From: SFWF01 sp045638145
Lineage (GTDB): Bacteria; Bacillota; Clostridia; Oscillospirales; Acutalibacteraceae
Length of the DNA stretch: 64,000 bases
NCBI GenBank assembly: GCA_045638145.1
Contig: JAZUAU010000021.1
Location: 12,889-76,888 of the forward strand
Direction: 5' to 3'
Shown here: positions 1-7,970 of the stretch, piece after piece
Layout of the letters: each line of letters starts with the position of its first letter
How positions within the stretch are numbered: the stretch's first letter is position 1
Position numbers and translations under genes: made by a program
Notes under the pieces: generated by a model
What the model was told of the DNA's origin: nothing
Databases searched by the model: none
The model's input: the letters and a program-made list of their open reading frames with translations, nothing else

Positions 1-181
1 CGGTCTTTTCTTTTCCCTCAATTGCGCTGACATAAACGGTTGCATAGGACATATCGCCCGAAACGTCAAGCTTTACAATGCTGAGCAGCTTTGACACTCT
101 CGGGTCTTTTACTTCACGCAAAATATCCGAGAGGGCAAGCTTTATATCTGAGGTGACACGGTTTATTTTAAATCCTGCCAT
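1..181 (-). CDS. rbfA: Ribosome-binding factor A (partial, C-terminus beyond window)
   Basis: The first 60 codons are present and the rest lies beyond the left edge. The product begins MAGFKINRVTSDIKLALSDI and continues with the DPRVSKLLSIVKLDVSGD segment, which is the conserved RbfA pattern (D-P-R-V followed by a beta strand and a D-x-S). RbfA is a KH-like protein that binds the small ribosomal subunit and helps 16S rRNA 5'-end maturation and cold adaptation. It sits 20 bp downstream of infB in the classical nusA-infB operon order, with an AGGAGG-type RBS just upstream of the ATG. Identification is firm despite truncation. Confidence 0.93.
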   Translation of the reverse strand, partial: MAGFKINRVTSDIKLALSDILREVKDPRVSKLLSIVKLDVSGDMSYATVYVSAIEGKEKT

Positions 182-201
182 ATTGTCCTCCTGTGTTTTT
201 A

Positions 202-2790
202 TTAGTCACGATACTCTTCTATCACAAAAGCCTCTAAGATATCTCCTTCTTTAATGTCGGAGAACTTCTCAAGTCCGATACCGCACTCATAGCCCTGGGC
301 TACTTCCTTGACGTCATCCTTAAAGCGGCGGAGAGAATCAATCTTATCCTCTGCGATAACGATTCCGTCACGGACTACACGAATCTGGCAAGCGCGGGTA
401 ATCTTACCGTCGGTAACATAGCTACCTGCGATTGTGCCAACACCCGAAATCTTAAAGGTTGAACGAACCTCTGCCGAGCCCATATCAACGTCACGGTATT
501 TGGGTGCAAGCATACCCTTCATAGCAGCTTCAATTTCCTCGATAGCATCGTAAATAACTCTGTAGAGGCGCATATCTACGCCGTCCTTTTCAGCGGCAGC
601 CTTTGCAACCGAGTCGGGACGAACGTTAAAGCCAACGATAATAGCGCCCGAGGTCTGTGCAAGCATAACATCGGTATCGTTGATACCGCCAACCGCACCG
701 TGAATAACCTTTACGCGAACCTCGTCGTTAGAGAGCTTTTCAAGCGACTGGCGAACGGCTTCAACAGAGCCCTGAACATCTGCCTTAACAATGACATTAA
801 GCTCCTTGAGCTGGCCCTCGCCAAGCTTATCAAAGAGGTTGTCAAGGGTAACCTTCTGAGCGGAATTCCAGATTTCATCCTTCTGCTTCTGCTTTCTCTG
901 TTCAACAAGCTCACGGGCAAGACGCTCGTCGGAAACGGCATCAAAGCCGTCGCCTGCAACAGGTACCTCGGCAAGACCTGCAATCTCAACAGGAACAGAG
1001 GGTCCTGCCTCACGAAGCTTCTGACCCTTTTCATTCGTCATAACACGAACACGACCAACAGAGGTGCCTGCAACGATGATATCGCCGGTTTTAAGTGTAC
1101 CGTTCTGAACGAGAAGTGTTGCGATAGGACCGCGTCCTTTATCAAGACGAGCCTCGATAACGATACCCTTTGCTCTTCTGTTGGGGTTGGCCCTAAGCTC
1201 CTGCATTTCGGCAACGAGGAGCACGTTTTCAAGAAGTGTATCAATACCCATATGGGTCTTTGCAGATACGGGAACGCAGATAATGTCACCGCCCCACTCC
1301 TCAGGAACGAGAGAATGCTCGGTTAACTGCTGCTTAATTCTGTCGGGATTAGCCTCGGGCTTATCCATCTTGTTGATTGCAACGATTATCTGAACGTTTG
1401 CGGCCTTTGCGTGGTTAATAGCCTCGATGGTCTGTGGCATAATACCGTCGTCTGCGGCAACAACAAGGATTGCAATATCGGTAGCCATAGCACCGCGCTG
1501 GCGCATAGAGGTAAATGCGGCGTGACCTGGGGTGTCGAGGAATGTGATGTCCTGACCTGCAGCATTAACCCTGTAAGCACCAATATGCTGTGTAATTCCG
1601 CCTGCCTCGGTATCGGTAACAGCGGTGTTTCTGATAGCATCAAGAAGCGAGGTTTTACCGTGGTCAACGTGACCCATAACAACAACTACAGGGCTTCTCG
1701 GGAGGAGATTCTCTGCGGTGTCCTCGGTTTCATCCATAATCTGCTCTTCGATTGTAACAACAACGGCTCGCTCAATCTTTGCGCCCATTTCGGTAACAAC
1801 GATTTCTGCGGTGTCGTAGTCGATGGTCTGGTTAACACTTGCCAGCATTCCGAGCTTCATAAGCTCCTTGATCACCTCGGCAGCCGTCTTCTTCATAGCA
1901 GCGGCAAGCTCACCAACCGTGATTTCGTCACCAACAGTAACGGTAATGGGGGTCTTCTTGATGCGTTCAAGCTGAAGCTTACGCATTTTTTCTGCCTCAA
2001 GCTCCTTCTTAGACTTCTCCTGACGGCGATAGTTCTGAGATTTTTGATTTATCTTCTGCTTTCTCTGAACATTGTCGTGCATTGAGTTTGCAGGGGCGAT
2101 ATTTTCGTATTTTTCATTAAACTTCTCCATATCAACATTGGAGAAACGGGTGTCAACGGTACGCATTTCTGCCGGTCCGCGCTTAGGCGCTTCGCCCGCG
2201 GGTTTATCTTCCTTCTTGCGAGCGGTAAAGGGCTTGGGATCAGAGGGTTTAAGTTTTTTCTTCTCCTGGGCATTTTGGTTTTCAGCCTTCTTGGGTTCTT
2301 CCTTTTTAGATTCAGCCTTTACAGGTTCAGTCTTTTTCTCCTCTGCCTTCTTAGGAGCAGGCTTTTCCTCAACTATTTTCGGTTCAGGCTTCGGCTCTGC
2401 GGCTTTTTCTACCTTTATGGTTTCCTTCCTCGGCTCTTTCGCCTTCTGCTCAGCCTCTTTTACAGCCTTTTTAGCTGCCATTTCCGCTTCCTGAGCCGCC
2501 TTTAACTGCTCAAGAATTGCCATCTGGCTTGCAAGCTTTCTGTCCTTTTCAGCCTGGGCTGCCTTTGCTTCCTCTTCACGGGCAGCCTCGCCGGTTGCAA
2601 AATACTCTTTAAAGCTCTTTACCGAGTGCTTTTGTGTTAGCACCTCGAAAAGAACATTCACCTCTTCATTTGTAAGGGCGGAGCCACTCTTTTTCTCGGC
2701 TCCTGTATAATCCTTAATAACTGCTATAACTTCCTTGGAGCTTACTCCCAAATCAGCTGCTGCGGCGCTGATCTTATATTTTTCCATCAT
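202..2790 (-). CDS. infB: Translation initiation factor IF-2
   Basis: This is an 862-residue GTPase that brings fMet-tRNA to the 30S subunit. An IF2 N-terminal helical domain (residues 1-50) is followed by a long Lys/Glu/Pro/Ala-rich linker (about 65-270) and then the G domain, with GHVDHGKT (G1), DTPGH (G3), NKMD (G4) and SAK (G5). Domains II-IV with the fMet-tRNA-binding C2 domain come last. The length is normal for Firmicutes. The start ATG at 2790 is preceded by AGGAGGAACTGCAG; a second ATG follows immediately. It overlaps the end of ylxQ by 17 bp, so translation is probably coupled. The low-complexity linker produces several large spurious antisense ORFs. Confidence 0.98.
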   Translation of the reverse strand: MMEKYKISAAAADLGVSSKEVIAVIKDYTGAEKKSGSALTNEEVNVLFEVLTQKHSVKSFKEYFATGEAAREEEAKAAQAEKDRKLASQMAILEQLKAAQEAEMAAKKAVKEAEQKAKEPRKETIKVEKAAEPKPEPKIVEEKPAPKKAEEKKTEPVKAESKKEEPKKAENQNAQEKKKLKPSDPKPFTARKKEDKPAGEAPKRGPAEMRTVDTRFSNVDMEKFNEKYENIAPANSMHDNVQRKQKINQKSQNYRRQEKSKKELEAEKMRKLQLERIKKTPITVTVGDEITVGELAAAMKKTAAEVIKELMKLGMLASVNQTIDYDTAEIVVTEMGAKIERAVVVTIEEQIMDETEDTAENLLPRSPVVVVMGHVDHGKTSLLDAIRNTAVTDTEAGGITQHIGAYRVNAAGQDITFLDTPGHAAFTSMRQRGAMATDIAILVVAADDGIMPQTIEAINHAKAANVQIIVAINKMDKPEANPDRIKQQLTEHSLVPEEWGGDIICVPVSAKTHMGIDTLLENVLLVAEMQELRANPNRRAKGIVIEARLDKGRGPIATLLVQNGTLKTGDIIVAGTSVGRVRVMTNEKGQKLREAGPSVPVEIAGLAEVPVAGDGFDAVSDERLARELVEQRKQKQKDEIWNSAQKVTLDNLFDKLGEGQLKELNVIVKADVQGSVEAVRQSLEKLSNDEVRVKVIHGAVGGINDTDVMLAQTSGAIIVGFNVRPDSVAKAAAEKDGVDMRLYRVIYDAIEEIEAAMKGMLAPKYRDVDMGSAEVRSTFKISGVGTIAGSYVTDGKITRACQIRVVRDGIVIAEDKIDSLRRFKDDVKEVAQGYECGIGLEKFSDIKEGDILEAFVIEEYRD

Positions 2791-3106
2791 CTGCAGTTCC
2801 TCCTAAATTTGATTTCTCTATTATTGCTTTCGAAAATGACGGGTCGTTTACGGCGACGATTCCGCACCTTTTGCCAAGTGCCTGTGACATCGTCCCTGAA
2901 TCGGTGTTTGGTAAAGTGAGCACCGGTGTTCCCATTTTCGAAGCCTTGAATTTCAGTTCTTTTACGGTTTTTTCAGAAATATCGTTTGCAGTGCAGACAA
3001 GCTTTGCATTTCCCTTTTCAATCGACCATTGGGTTGCGTGGGTGCCATAGGAAAGCTTACCTGCCTTTGCGGCAAACTGAAGAAGATTAAGTGCTTTGTC
3101 GGTCAC
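2774..3106 (-). CDS. ylxQ: L7Ae-family ribosomal/RNA-binding protein (YlxQ)
   Basis: A 110-residue protein of the L7Ae/L30e fold. It shows the family's LxxAxKAGKLxxG start, a central CTANDISEKT segment and a hydrophobic strand ending in GIVAV. In Firmicutes this gene lies between ylxR and infB, as here. L7Ae-type proteins bind kink-turn RNA; the exact YlxQ partner is less clear. The start codon is GTG at 3106, and its GTGA overlaps the ylxR stop, indicating translational coupling. Nothing looks anomalous. Confidence 0.9.
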   Translation of the reverse strand: MTDKALNLLQFAAKAGKLSYGTHATQWSIEKGNAKLVCTANDISEKTVKELKFKASKMGTPVLTLPNTDSGTMSQALGKRCGIVAVNDPSFSKAIIEKSNLGGTADDGKI

Positions 3107-3363
3107 TCTATTTCCTCCCTGATGCTGCCTGCGAGCTCATCGGAGAGCTTTACTCCAAAGGCACGCTCAAACGCCTTTTTCTTCATTGCTTTATCAAAGC
3201 AGGCAATACTTTTACAAATATATGAGCCTCTACCGTTCTTTCTTCCTGTTAAATCAAGAGAAATTTCTCCTTCGGGTGAGCGTACAACACGCACAAGCTC
3301 TGTCTTAGGTCTCATTTCACCACAGCCCGTACACATACGGATGGGTATCTTCTTATTTTTCAA
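3103..3363 (-). CDS. ylxR: YlxR-family RNA-binding protein (DUF448, RnpM)
   Basis: An 86-residue basic protein with the family hallmarks: an N-terminal RMCTGCGEMRPKTELVRVVR segment (CxxC plus the R-V-V-R strand), then GRGSYIC and a C-terminal helix. Family members are nucleoid- or RNase P-associated small proteins (renamed RnpM in Bacillus). The start is TTG at 3363, preceded by AAAAGGGGG. It lies between nusA and ylxQ, the standard order, and overlaps ylxQ by 3 bp. Confidence 0.92.
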   Translation of the reverse strand: MKNKKIPIRMCTGCGEMRPKTELVRVVRSPEGEISLDLTGRKNGRGSYICKSIACFDKAMKKKAFERAFGVKLSDELAGSIREEIE

Positions 3364-3396
3364 AGTATTTACCCCCTTTTATATTTAGAATCTAAT

Positions 3397-4476
3397 TTAT
3401 TCTTCACCGTAAAATCCGCTTTCGGGACGGATATCAATCTTCCAGCCGGTAAGCTTTGCCGCAAGGCGAACATTCTGTCCCTTATTTCCGATAGCGAGCG
3501 AGAGCTGTGAATCAGGAACGGTTACCTTACAAACCTTGGGCTCTTCGCTGATGATTTCAACACCGAGAACCTTTGATGGAGAGAGTGCCTCACCAATAAA
3601 TGCGACGGGGTCTTCGGAATATTTGACAATATCAATCTTCTCTCCTGCAAGCTCCTGGACAATTGTGTTTACGCGAGCACCACGCATACCGATGCAAGCG
3701 CCGACAGCGTCAATCTCGGGGTTAGAGGACCAAACGGCAAGCTTTGTTCTGGATCCTGCCTGACGTGAAACGCTCTTAATCTCGATTGTGCCGTCAAAAA
3801 TCTCGGGAACTTCGGTCTCGAAAAGACGCTTTACAAGACCGGGATGTGTTCTGGAAAGCATTATCTTGGGACCCCTCTCGGTTTCCTTAACATCAACAAC
3901 ATAAACCTTAATGTGATCCCCCTCGTGAAGCACCTCATCGGGAACCTGTTCAAGCTTGGGAAGTGTTGCTTCGCTCTTTCCGATGGTTACTGCAGCATTG
4001 CCTGTAACGGGGTCGATTCTCTCAACAACAGCAGTAAGAAGCTCACGATTGTGTGACTGGAATTCAGACAGGGTCTGGCTGCGCTCAACATCGCGGATAC
4101 CCTGACGGATAACATGCTTTGCAGTCTGTGCAACGATACGGCCGAATTGACGGGTGTCCATATCAATCTCAACAAACTCGTCGCTGTCCTTTGCCTTATA
4201 CTGCAGCTTTGCTTGGTCGCGAAGAATCTGAATTCTGGGGTCTTCCACCTCGTCAACAATATCCTTGCGTAAGGTTACCTTGAAAATCTGCTTTTCGGGG
4301 TCAATAGTGCAGATTATGTTTTCGGTTGTGCCATAATCCTTGCGGAGCGCAACAACGATAGCGGTAGAAATCTTCTCGGCAATATATTCTGCCGGAATAC
4401 CTTTCTCCTGCTCCATAAAGTTCAGTGCTTCAAAAAATTCCTTGTTCTGCGCCTTTGTAGATTTTGTCTTAGCCAT
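3397..4476 (-). CDS. nusA: Transcription termination/antitermination factor NusA
   Basis: A 359-residue NusA of the short Gram-positive type, lacking the C-terminal acidic repeats of proteobacteria. It has an N-terminal RNA-polymerase-binding domain (residues 1-125), an S1 domain (about 130-200, with the VERIDPVTGNAAVTIG strand), and KH1 and KH2 with the GMRGARV and IGNKGQNVRLAA motifs. It modulates pausing, termination and antitermination. It sits downstream of rimP with a 20-bp gap and upstream of ylxR. Confidence 0.97.
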   Translation of the reverse strand: MAKTKSTKAQNKEFFEALNFMEQEKGIPAEYIAEKISTAIVVALRKDYGTTENIICTIDPEKQIFKVTLRKDIVDEVEDPRIQILRDQAKLQYKAKDSDEFVEIDMDTRQFGRIVAQTAKHVIRQGIRDVERSQTLSEFQSHNRELLTAVVERIDPVTGNAAVTIGKSEATLPKLEQVPDEVLHEGDHIKVYVVDVKETERGPKIMLSRTHPGLVKRLFETEVPEIFDGTIEIKSVSRQAGSRTKLAVWSSNPEIDAVGACIGMRGARVNTIVQELAGEKIDIVKYSEDPVAFIGEALSPSKVLGVEIISEEPKVCKVTVPDSQLSLAIGNKGQNVRLAAKLTGWKIDIRPESGFYGEE

Positions 4477-4496
4477 TTTTCCAATATACCTCCAAA

Positions 4497-4958
4497 TTAA
4501 AAATCAATATCATCAAGTCTGCAGGATGAAAATGCACTCTTTTCGAGGATTATTTCTTCATCTGCCGCTTTAATTACTAACTCTTTGCCGTCAAAGGATA
4601 CAAGCTCTCCGCAAAGCTCCTTCGAGCCATTTATCGCCTTATAAAGCTTAAGCTTAATATCTGCACCTTTATACTTTTCAAAATGCTCTGGTCGGGACAG
4701 CTCGCGCTCAAGCCCCGGTGAGCAAACCTCTAAAAAGTACGAATCTTTAATCGGGTCTGCCTCGTCGAGTACGGGGTCTATCGCGTGGTGCACATTGGTG
4801 CAGTCGTCAATAGAAATGCCCTCTTCGCTATCAAGAATTACCCTCAAATACCAGGAAGCGCCCTCTTTTACGTACTTTACGTCCCAAAGAGAAACCCCCT
4901 CGGCCTCTACTGTGTCCTTGATTAAACCAAAGACCTTTTCAGCAATAGGCGATGCCAT
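4497..4958 (-). CDS. rimP: Ribosome maturation factor RimP
   Basis: RimP supports 30S subunit maturation. The ATG at 4958 gives MASPIAEKVFGLIKDTVEAE and 153 residues, the normal family length. It has the LRVILDSEEGISIDDC and EVCSPGLERELSRPEHFEKY signatures. An in-frame TTG at 5021 would add 21 residues, but that segment encodes a perfect RNA hairpin rather than conserved protein, so the shorter start is preferred. It is the first gene of the nusA-infB operon. Confidence 0.95.
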   Translation of the reverse strand: MASPIAEKVFGLIKDTVEAEGVSLWDVKYVKEGASWYLRVILDSEEGISIDDCTNVHHAIDPVLDEADPIKDSYFLEVCSPGLERELSRPEHFEKYKGADIKLKLYKAINGSKELCGELVSFDGKELVIKAADEEIILEKSAFSSCRLDDIDF

Positions 4959-4978
4959 TTTTTCACACACCCTTACAC

Positions 4979-5007
4979 AAAAACTGAAGAGCGGGTCGCC
5001 CCACTCT
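4979..5007 (-). promoter_or_regulatory. Leader hairpin (attenuator-like) in the rimP 5' UTR
   Basis: On the minus strand an 8-bp stem, AGAGTGGG/CCCGCTCT with one G-U pair, is closed by a GCGA (GNRA) tetraloop at 4988-5007. It is followed by TTCAGTTTTTGTG. It lies about 20 nt after the predicted start of transcription and about 30 nt before the rimP ATG. GAGTGGG...CCCACTC hairpins occur in rimP leaders of other Firmicutes (from memory), which suggests an attenuator or autoregulatory site. Its function here is inferred. Confidence 0.6.
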
Positions 5008-5035
5008 CCTTCATAGTCCAATATCTTACATACGA

Positions 5036-5064
5036 ATTATACATTATATATAGAAAAATGTCAA
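5036..5064 (-). promoter_or_regulatory. Sigma-A promoter of the rimP-nusA-infB operon
   Basis: The minus strand reads TTGACA (5064-5059), a 17-bp spacer and TATAAT (5041-5036), a perfect consensus match. It predicts a transcript start near 5029, just ahead of the leader hairpin. Confidence 0.85.
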
Positions 5065-5081
5065 GCACTATTATTTGAGCT

Positions 5082-5621
5082 TTAATCCTCGAGCTGTCTG
5101 CCAAAAAATTCAGCCGCAACACGAATGAGTGATATATCGCTCTCTGCCGCGGTATCTGCCGCTCCGCTTTGCACCAATGCTACACTTCCGCAAAGGTCGC
5201 CCTGCGAGATGATGGGATATGCTGCAAGCACCGCACCATCACCGTCTGCCGTCACACTAAGACTCTCCTTACCATCTTCATAAATATAGGGCTGACGGTT
5301 TTCCATAACACCCCCGAGCTCTGCCGAAATTTCCTTGTCGATAATATCCTTCTTAGAAACTCCCGCCGCCGAAATACAGTGGTCGCGGTCGGTAATTACA
5401 ATTCCGAGCTTGGTTGCCGTTGCAGCCGCTTCGGCATACTGTGAGGAAATCTCTAAAAGCTCCCCTACGGGCGAATATTTTTTAAATACGACCTCTCCGC
5501 CCGCACCCGTATAAATCTCAAGCGGGTCGCCCTCGCGTATGCGCATAGTGCGCCTAATCTCTTTTGGAATAACCACACGACCAAGGTCGTCAATTCTTCT
5601 CACAATCCCAGTAGCTTTCAT
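5082..5621 (-). CDS. spoVT: Stage V sporulation protein T (AbrB/GAF regulator)
   Basis: A 179-residue transcriptional regulator of late forespore genes. Residues 1-50 are an AbrB/SpoVT swapped-hairpin DNA-binding domain starting MKATGIVRRIDDLGRVVIPK. Residues 55-179 fit the GAF-like C-terminal domain of SpoVT. The length matches the family (about 178). It is monocistronic and sits upstream of the rimP operon on the same strand. Its presence argues that the organism is, or descends from, an endospore former. Confidence 0.95.
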   Translation of the reverse strand: MKATGIVRRIDDLGRVVIPKEIRRTMRIREGDPLEIYTGAGGEVVFKKYSPVGELLEISSQYAEAAATATKLGIVITDRDHCISAAGVSKKDIIDKEISAELGGVMENRQPYIYEDGKESLSVTADGDGAVLAAYPIISQGDLCGSVALVQSGAADTAAESDISLIRVAAEFFGRQLED

Positions 5622-5693
5622 ATATAAATTCTCCTTTAATTTTAAATCGCGATAGTATTATTTGTGATTAAAAGAAAATTATACTGCGTTAAT

Positions 5694-5873
5694 TCAATTA
5701 TAATCTGCTTTTTCGTAATCTTTTAAAAGCTTTACTTTTGCTTCGTTTAATATTTTTTCATCGATGTGAGGATATACACACTCTGTGCATAATCCTAAAC
5801 TATCTATACTAATTCTATCTAACACACACTTGCCTTTGGACTGATAAATACAAAAAACATTTTCACGAACCAT
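5694..5873 (-). CDS. Small cysteine-containing hypothetical protein
   Basis: A 59-residue protein of unknown function. Translation probably starts at the ATG at 5873, preceded by GAGGTGGTAAAA; an upstream in-frame GTG overlaps that RBS. Four cysteines (FCIY, GKCVL and a CTEC pair) could bind a metal. There are no transmembrane or signal segments. It is divergent from the small XRE regulator at 5987, with about 110 bp between them, so the two may be co-regulated. Confidence 0.6.
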   Translation of the reverse strand: MVRENVFCIYQSKGKCVLDRISIDSLGLCTECVYPHIDEKILNEAKVKLLKDYEKADYN

Positions 5874-5986
5874 TTTTACCACCTCAAATGCTTAATAATT
5901 TAAAATTATAACATCATTATTCCATTTACGCAAGTGCGTACGTGCAACAATGTAAAAACGCATACAATATTTTTGAGGTGAAGAAA

Positions 5987-6229
5987 ATGGGCGTCAAAGA
6001 TGTTGTTGCTGAAAGATTTAAAAATTTATGTGAAGAAAGAAACATAAAAATTAATGAATTAGCAAATTTATCAGGAGTCACTCCATCTACTGCATATAGT
6101 ATGATGGATGCAAACAGACACGATGTATCTATAACTACCATTAAAAAATTCTGCGATGGTTTAGAAATAACTTTAGGTGAATTCTTTACTACACCCGAGT
6201 TTGATAACTTAGAGCAAGAGATTAAATGA
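5987..6229 (+). CDS. Small XRE-family helix-turn-helix regulator
   Basis: An 80-residue single-domain Cro/C1-type HTH protein. Residues 1-65 carry the five-helix fold with RFKNLCEERNIKINELANLSGVT and TIKKFCDGLEITLGEFF. The start is the ATG at 5987, preceded by GAGGTGAAGAAA. A GTG 45 bp upstream is in frame but has no RBS. It ends before a strong bidirectional terminator. A or T dominates third codon positions, unlike the GC-richer genes around it, which may mean it was acquired. Confidence 0.85.
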   Translation: MGVKDVVAERFKNLCEERNIKINELANLSGVTPSTAYSMMDANRHDVSITTIKKFCDGLEITLGEFFTTPEFDNLEQEIK

Positions 6230-6258
6230 GCTGAGAGAAATCTTAATATAAACACATA

Positions 6259-6287
6259 AACAGCGAGGTGAATTTCACCTCGCTGTT
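6259..6287. terminator. Bidirectional rho-independent terminator
   Basis: AACAGCGAGGTGAA (6259-6272) pairs perfectly with TTCACCTCGCTGTT (6274-6287). It lies between the convergent XRE gene and the MBL hydrolase gene. Confidence 0.75.
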
Positions 6288-6297
6288 GTGTTATTGC

Positions 6298-7212
6298 TTA
6301 TATTTCTTTAGTTGCTATATATTCCACGTAGCCGTTACGCACACGTGCAGTCAGCCGACCGCATTCCACCAGATGCTCCACCAATACGGTGATATTTCGC
6401 TTGGAGCCTACCACCTTAAGGGTGTCGTTCAAGTCTGTGCCAAGCGTTTTCATTACCGCAGCACACAACTGCTCAAGTGTTTTCCAGTCGCCTGCCAGGC
6501 TCTCCACCAAATCCAACTTTTGAAAGGAGTTGGCGAGGTTTCGGTCGATAAGCTCGCCGATGTCATCAAACACACCGTTGTGTGCCAGAATATACCTTGC
6601 GCATTTTAGATTTCGAAGAGATTCTTTTGCCTCTAAATCGAGTCGACCGCAGGTGTGATAGGGGATGCGAACCGACTGCAACACATTGTCGCTGAGCAAG
6701 GTGTCGCCCAGATATGCCACATTATCGGGTGTGACAAAACCGACCTGTTCGACCGCATGACCCGGAAGCCACAACAGTGAAAATCGGTAGCCGCAGACCG
6801 TGATCTCCTCGGCATCCCGTGGGATAATCTCGTCGGGTTGGCAGTAGGAATGAGGACCGCGCGCCTTGTACATCGTGACGGTTTCATAACCCGATGCAAG
6901 CAAATTGTGCTCGTCGACGCTCACGATAGCACTGTATGGGGTCATATATACCCTGCATCCGTGCGCCTTCTTGATAGCCGAGTGATTACCTATATGATCA
7001 CGATGAAAATGACTGGTCAAAAGCACCGAAACGTGGATATTCTCCCTCTTCAAGAGATTCAGTATTCCCTCACGGTCGGGATGTTTTAGACCCGAGTCAA
7101 TCATTACTGCAGAGGTGCGGTCGGGCATATACAGCGGGATGCGGCAAAAACGAGTTACGATACACCACGTATCCCCCAGCACATGCTCCAGTTGGGCTGT
7201 ATCAGCACTCAT
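6298..7212 (-). CDS. MBL-fold metallo-hydrolase
   Basis: A 304-residue metallo-beta-lactamase-fold hydrolase. It has TSHFHRDHIGNH (the HxHxDH metal motif), a second metal histidine in LPGHAVEQVG, the bridging aspartate in LGDTL, and LAHNG near the end of the fold. A C-terminal winged-helix-like extension follows (about 230-304). The start at 7212 is chosen because its ATG overlaps the SDR stop (TAATG); an earlier start would extend into the SDR gene. It is the last gene of the CoA cluster. By context it may act as a thioesterase or lactonase on a CoA intermediate, but the substrate is not readable from sequence. Confidence 0.85.
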   Translation of the reverse strand: MSADTAQLEHVLGDTWCIVTRFCRIPLYMPDRTSAVMIDSGLKHPDREGILNLLKRENIHVSVLLTSHFHRDHIGNHSAIKKAHGCRVYMTPYSAIVSVDEHNLLASGYETVTMYKARGPHSYCQPDEIIPRDAEEITVCGYRFSLLWLPGHAVEQVGFVTPDNVAYLGDTLLSDNVLQSVRIPYHTCGRLDLEAKESLRNLKCARYILAHNGVFDDIGELIDRNLANSFQKLDLVESLAGDWKTLEQLCAAVMKTLGTDLNDTLKVVGSKRNITVLVEHLVECGRLTARVRNGYVEYIATKEI

Positions 7213-7958
7213 TAACTGCACACCGAACCGCCGCTGGCATAGATGGTCTGACCGGTAACCCAACTGGAATCATCGGTAGCAAGGAATGTCACCACAGCAG
7301 CCAATTCTTCCGGTGTACCCATTCGCTGGAACGGGATTCTTTGGATGGAAGCAGCGAGTTTCTCTTCGCCTACGGCACGCATCATATCAGTGTCGATAAA
7401 TGCCGGTGCCACACAATTCATACGGACGTTTTTACGTGCAAGCTCCTTTCCAAGGGTACGGGTAAAGCCCTGAAGAGCCGCCTTTGTAGCGGCATAGTTA
7501 GCCTGTCCCGGATTTCCCATAAGAGAGGTGGAAGAAATGTTGATAATAGAGCCGTACTCCTGCTCGCGCATCATGGGTACAACGAACTTACAGGTATTGT
7601 AAACACCATTGAGATTAACGTCGATTACCTGATACCACTCATCATCGGTCATCTTATGGAAGATGCGGTCACGGGTGATGCCGGCATTGTTTACAAGGAC
7701 ATCTATTCTGCCGAATTTAGCCGCCACCTCATCTATGGCAGCCTTAACCTCCTCACTGTCAGCAACATTACATTTGATGGCAATAATTTTTTGGCCGGAG
7801 GGGTCAAGCTCGGCGGCGGTGGTTTTGGCAAGCTCTACGTCCCATTCGAGTATAGCTACACCGGCGGCTTGCTCTTCGAGAAAGCGCTTGGCAATAGCCT
7901 TGCCGATACCCTTGCCTGCGCCGGTCACGATACAATATTTTCCTTCAAGATTTTTCAT
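7212..7958 (-). CDS. Short-chain dehydrogenase/reductase (FabG/BaiA-like)
   Basis: A 248-residue classical SDR. It has the Rossmann motif TGAGKGIG (residues 12-19), NNAG near 90, a catalytic Ser in INISSTS and YAATK near 155. These classify it as an NAD(P)-dependent 3-oxoacyl reductase or hydroxyacyl dehydrogenase type. It is 12 bp downstream of the hydroxyacyl-CoA dehydrogenase and translationally coupled (TAATG) to the MBL gene. In this cluster it probably oxidises or reduces a hydroxyl on a CoA-linked substrate. Bile-acid BaiA and FabG are related possibilities, not established here. Confidence 0.88.
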   Translation of the reverse strand: MKNLEGKYCIVTGAGKGIGKAIAKRFLEEQAAGVAILEWDVELAKTTAAELDPSGQKIIAIKCNVADSEEVKAAIDEVAAKFGRIDVLVNNAGITRDRIFHKMTDDEWYQVIDVNLNGVYNTCKFVVPMMREQEYGSIINISSTSLMGNPGQANYAATKAALQGFTRTLGKELARKNVRMNCVAPAFIDTDMMRAVGEEKLAASIQRIPFQRMGTPEELAAVVTFLATDDSSWVTGQTIYASGGSVCS

Positions 7959-7970
7959 TTTATTTACTCC

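Noticed and set aside
700..2494. Several long antisense reading frames opposite infB (for example 700-1326 and 2072-2494)
   Set aside because: They mirror the Lys/Glu-rich linker and conserved codons of infB. They have no RBS and no recognisable domain.
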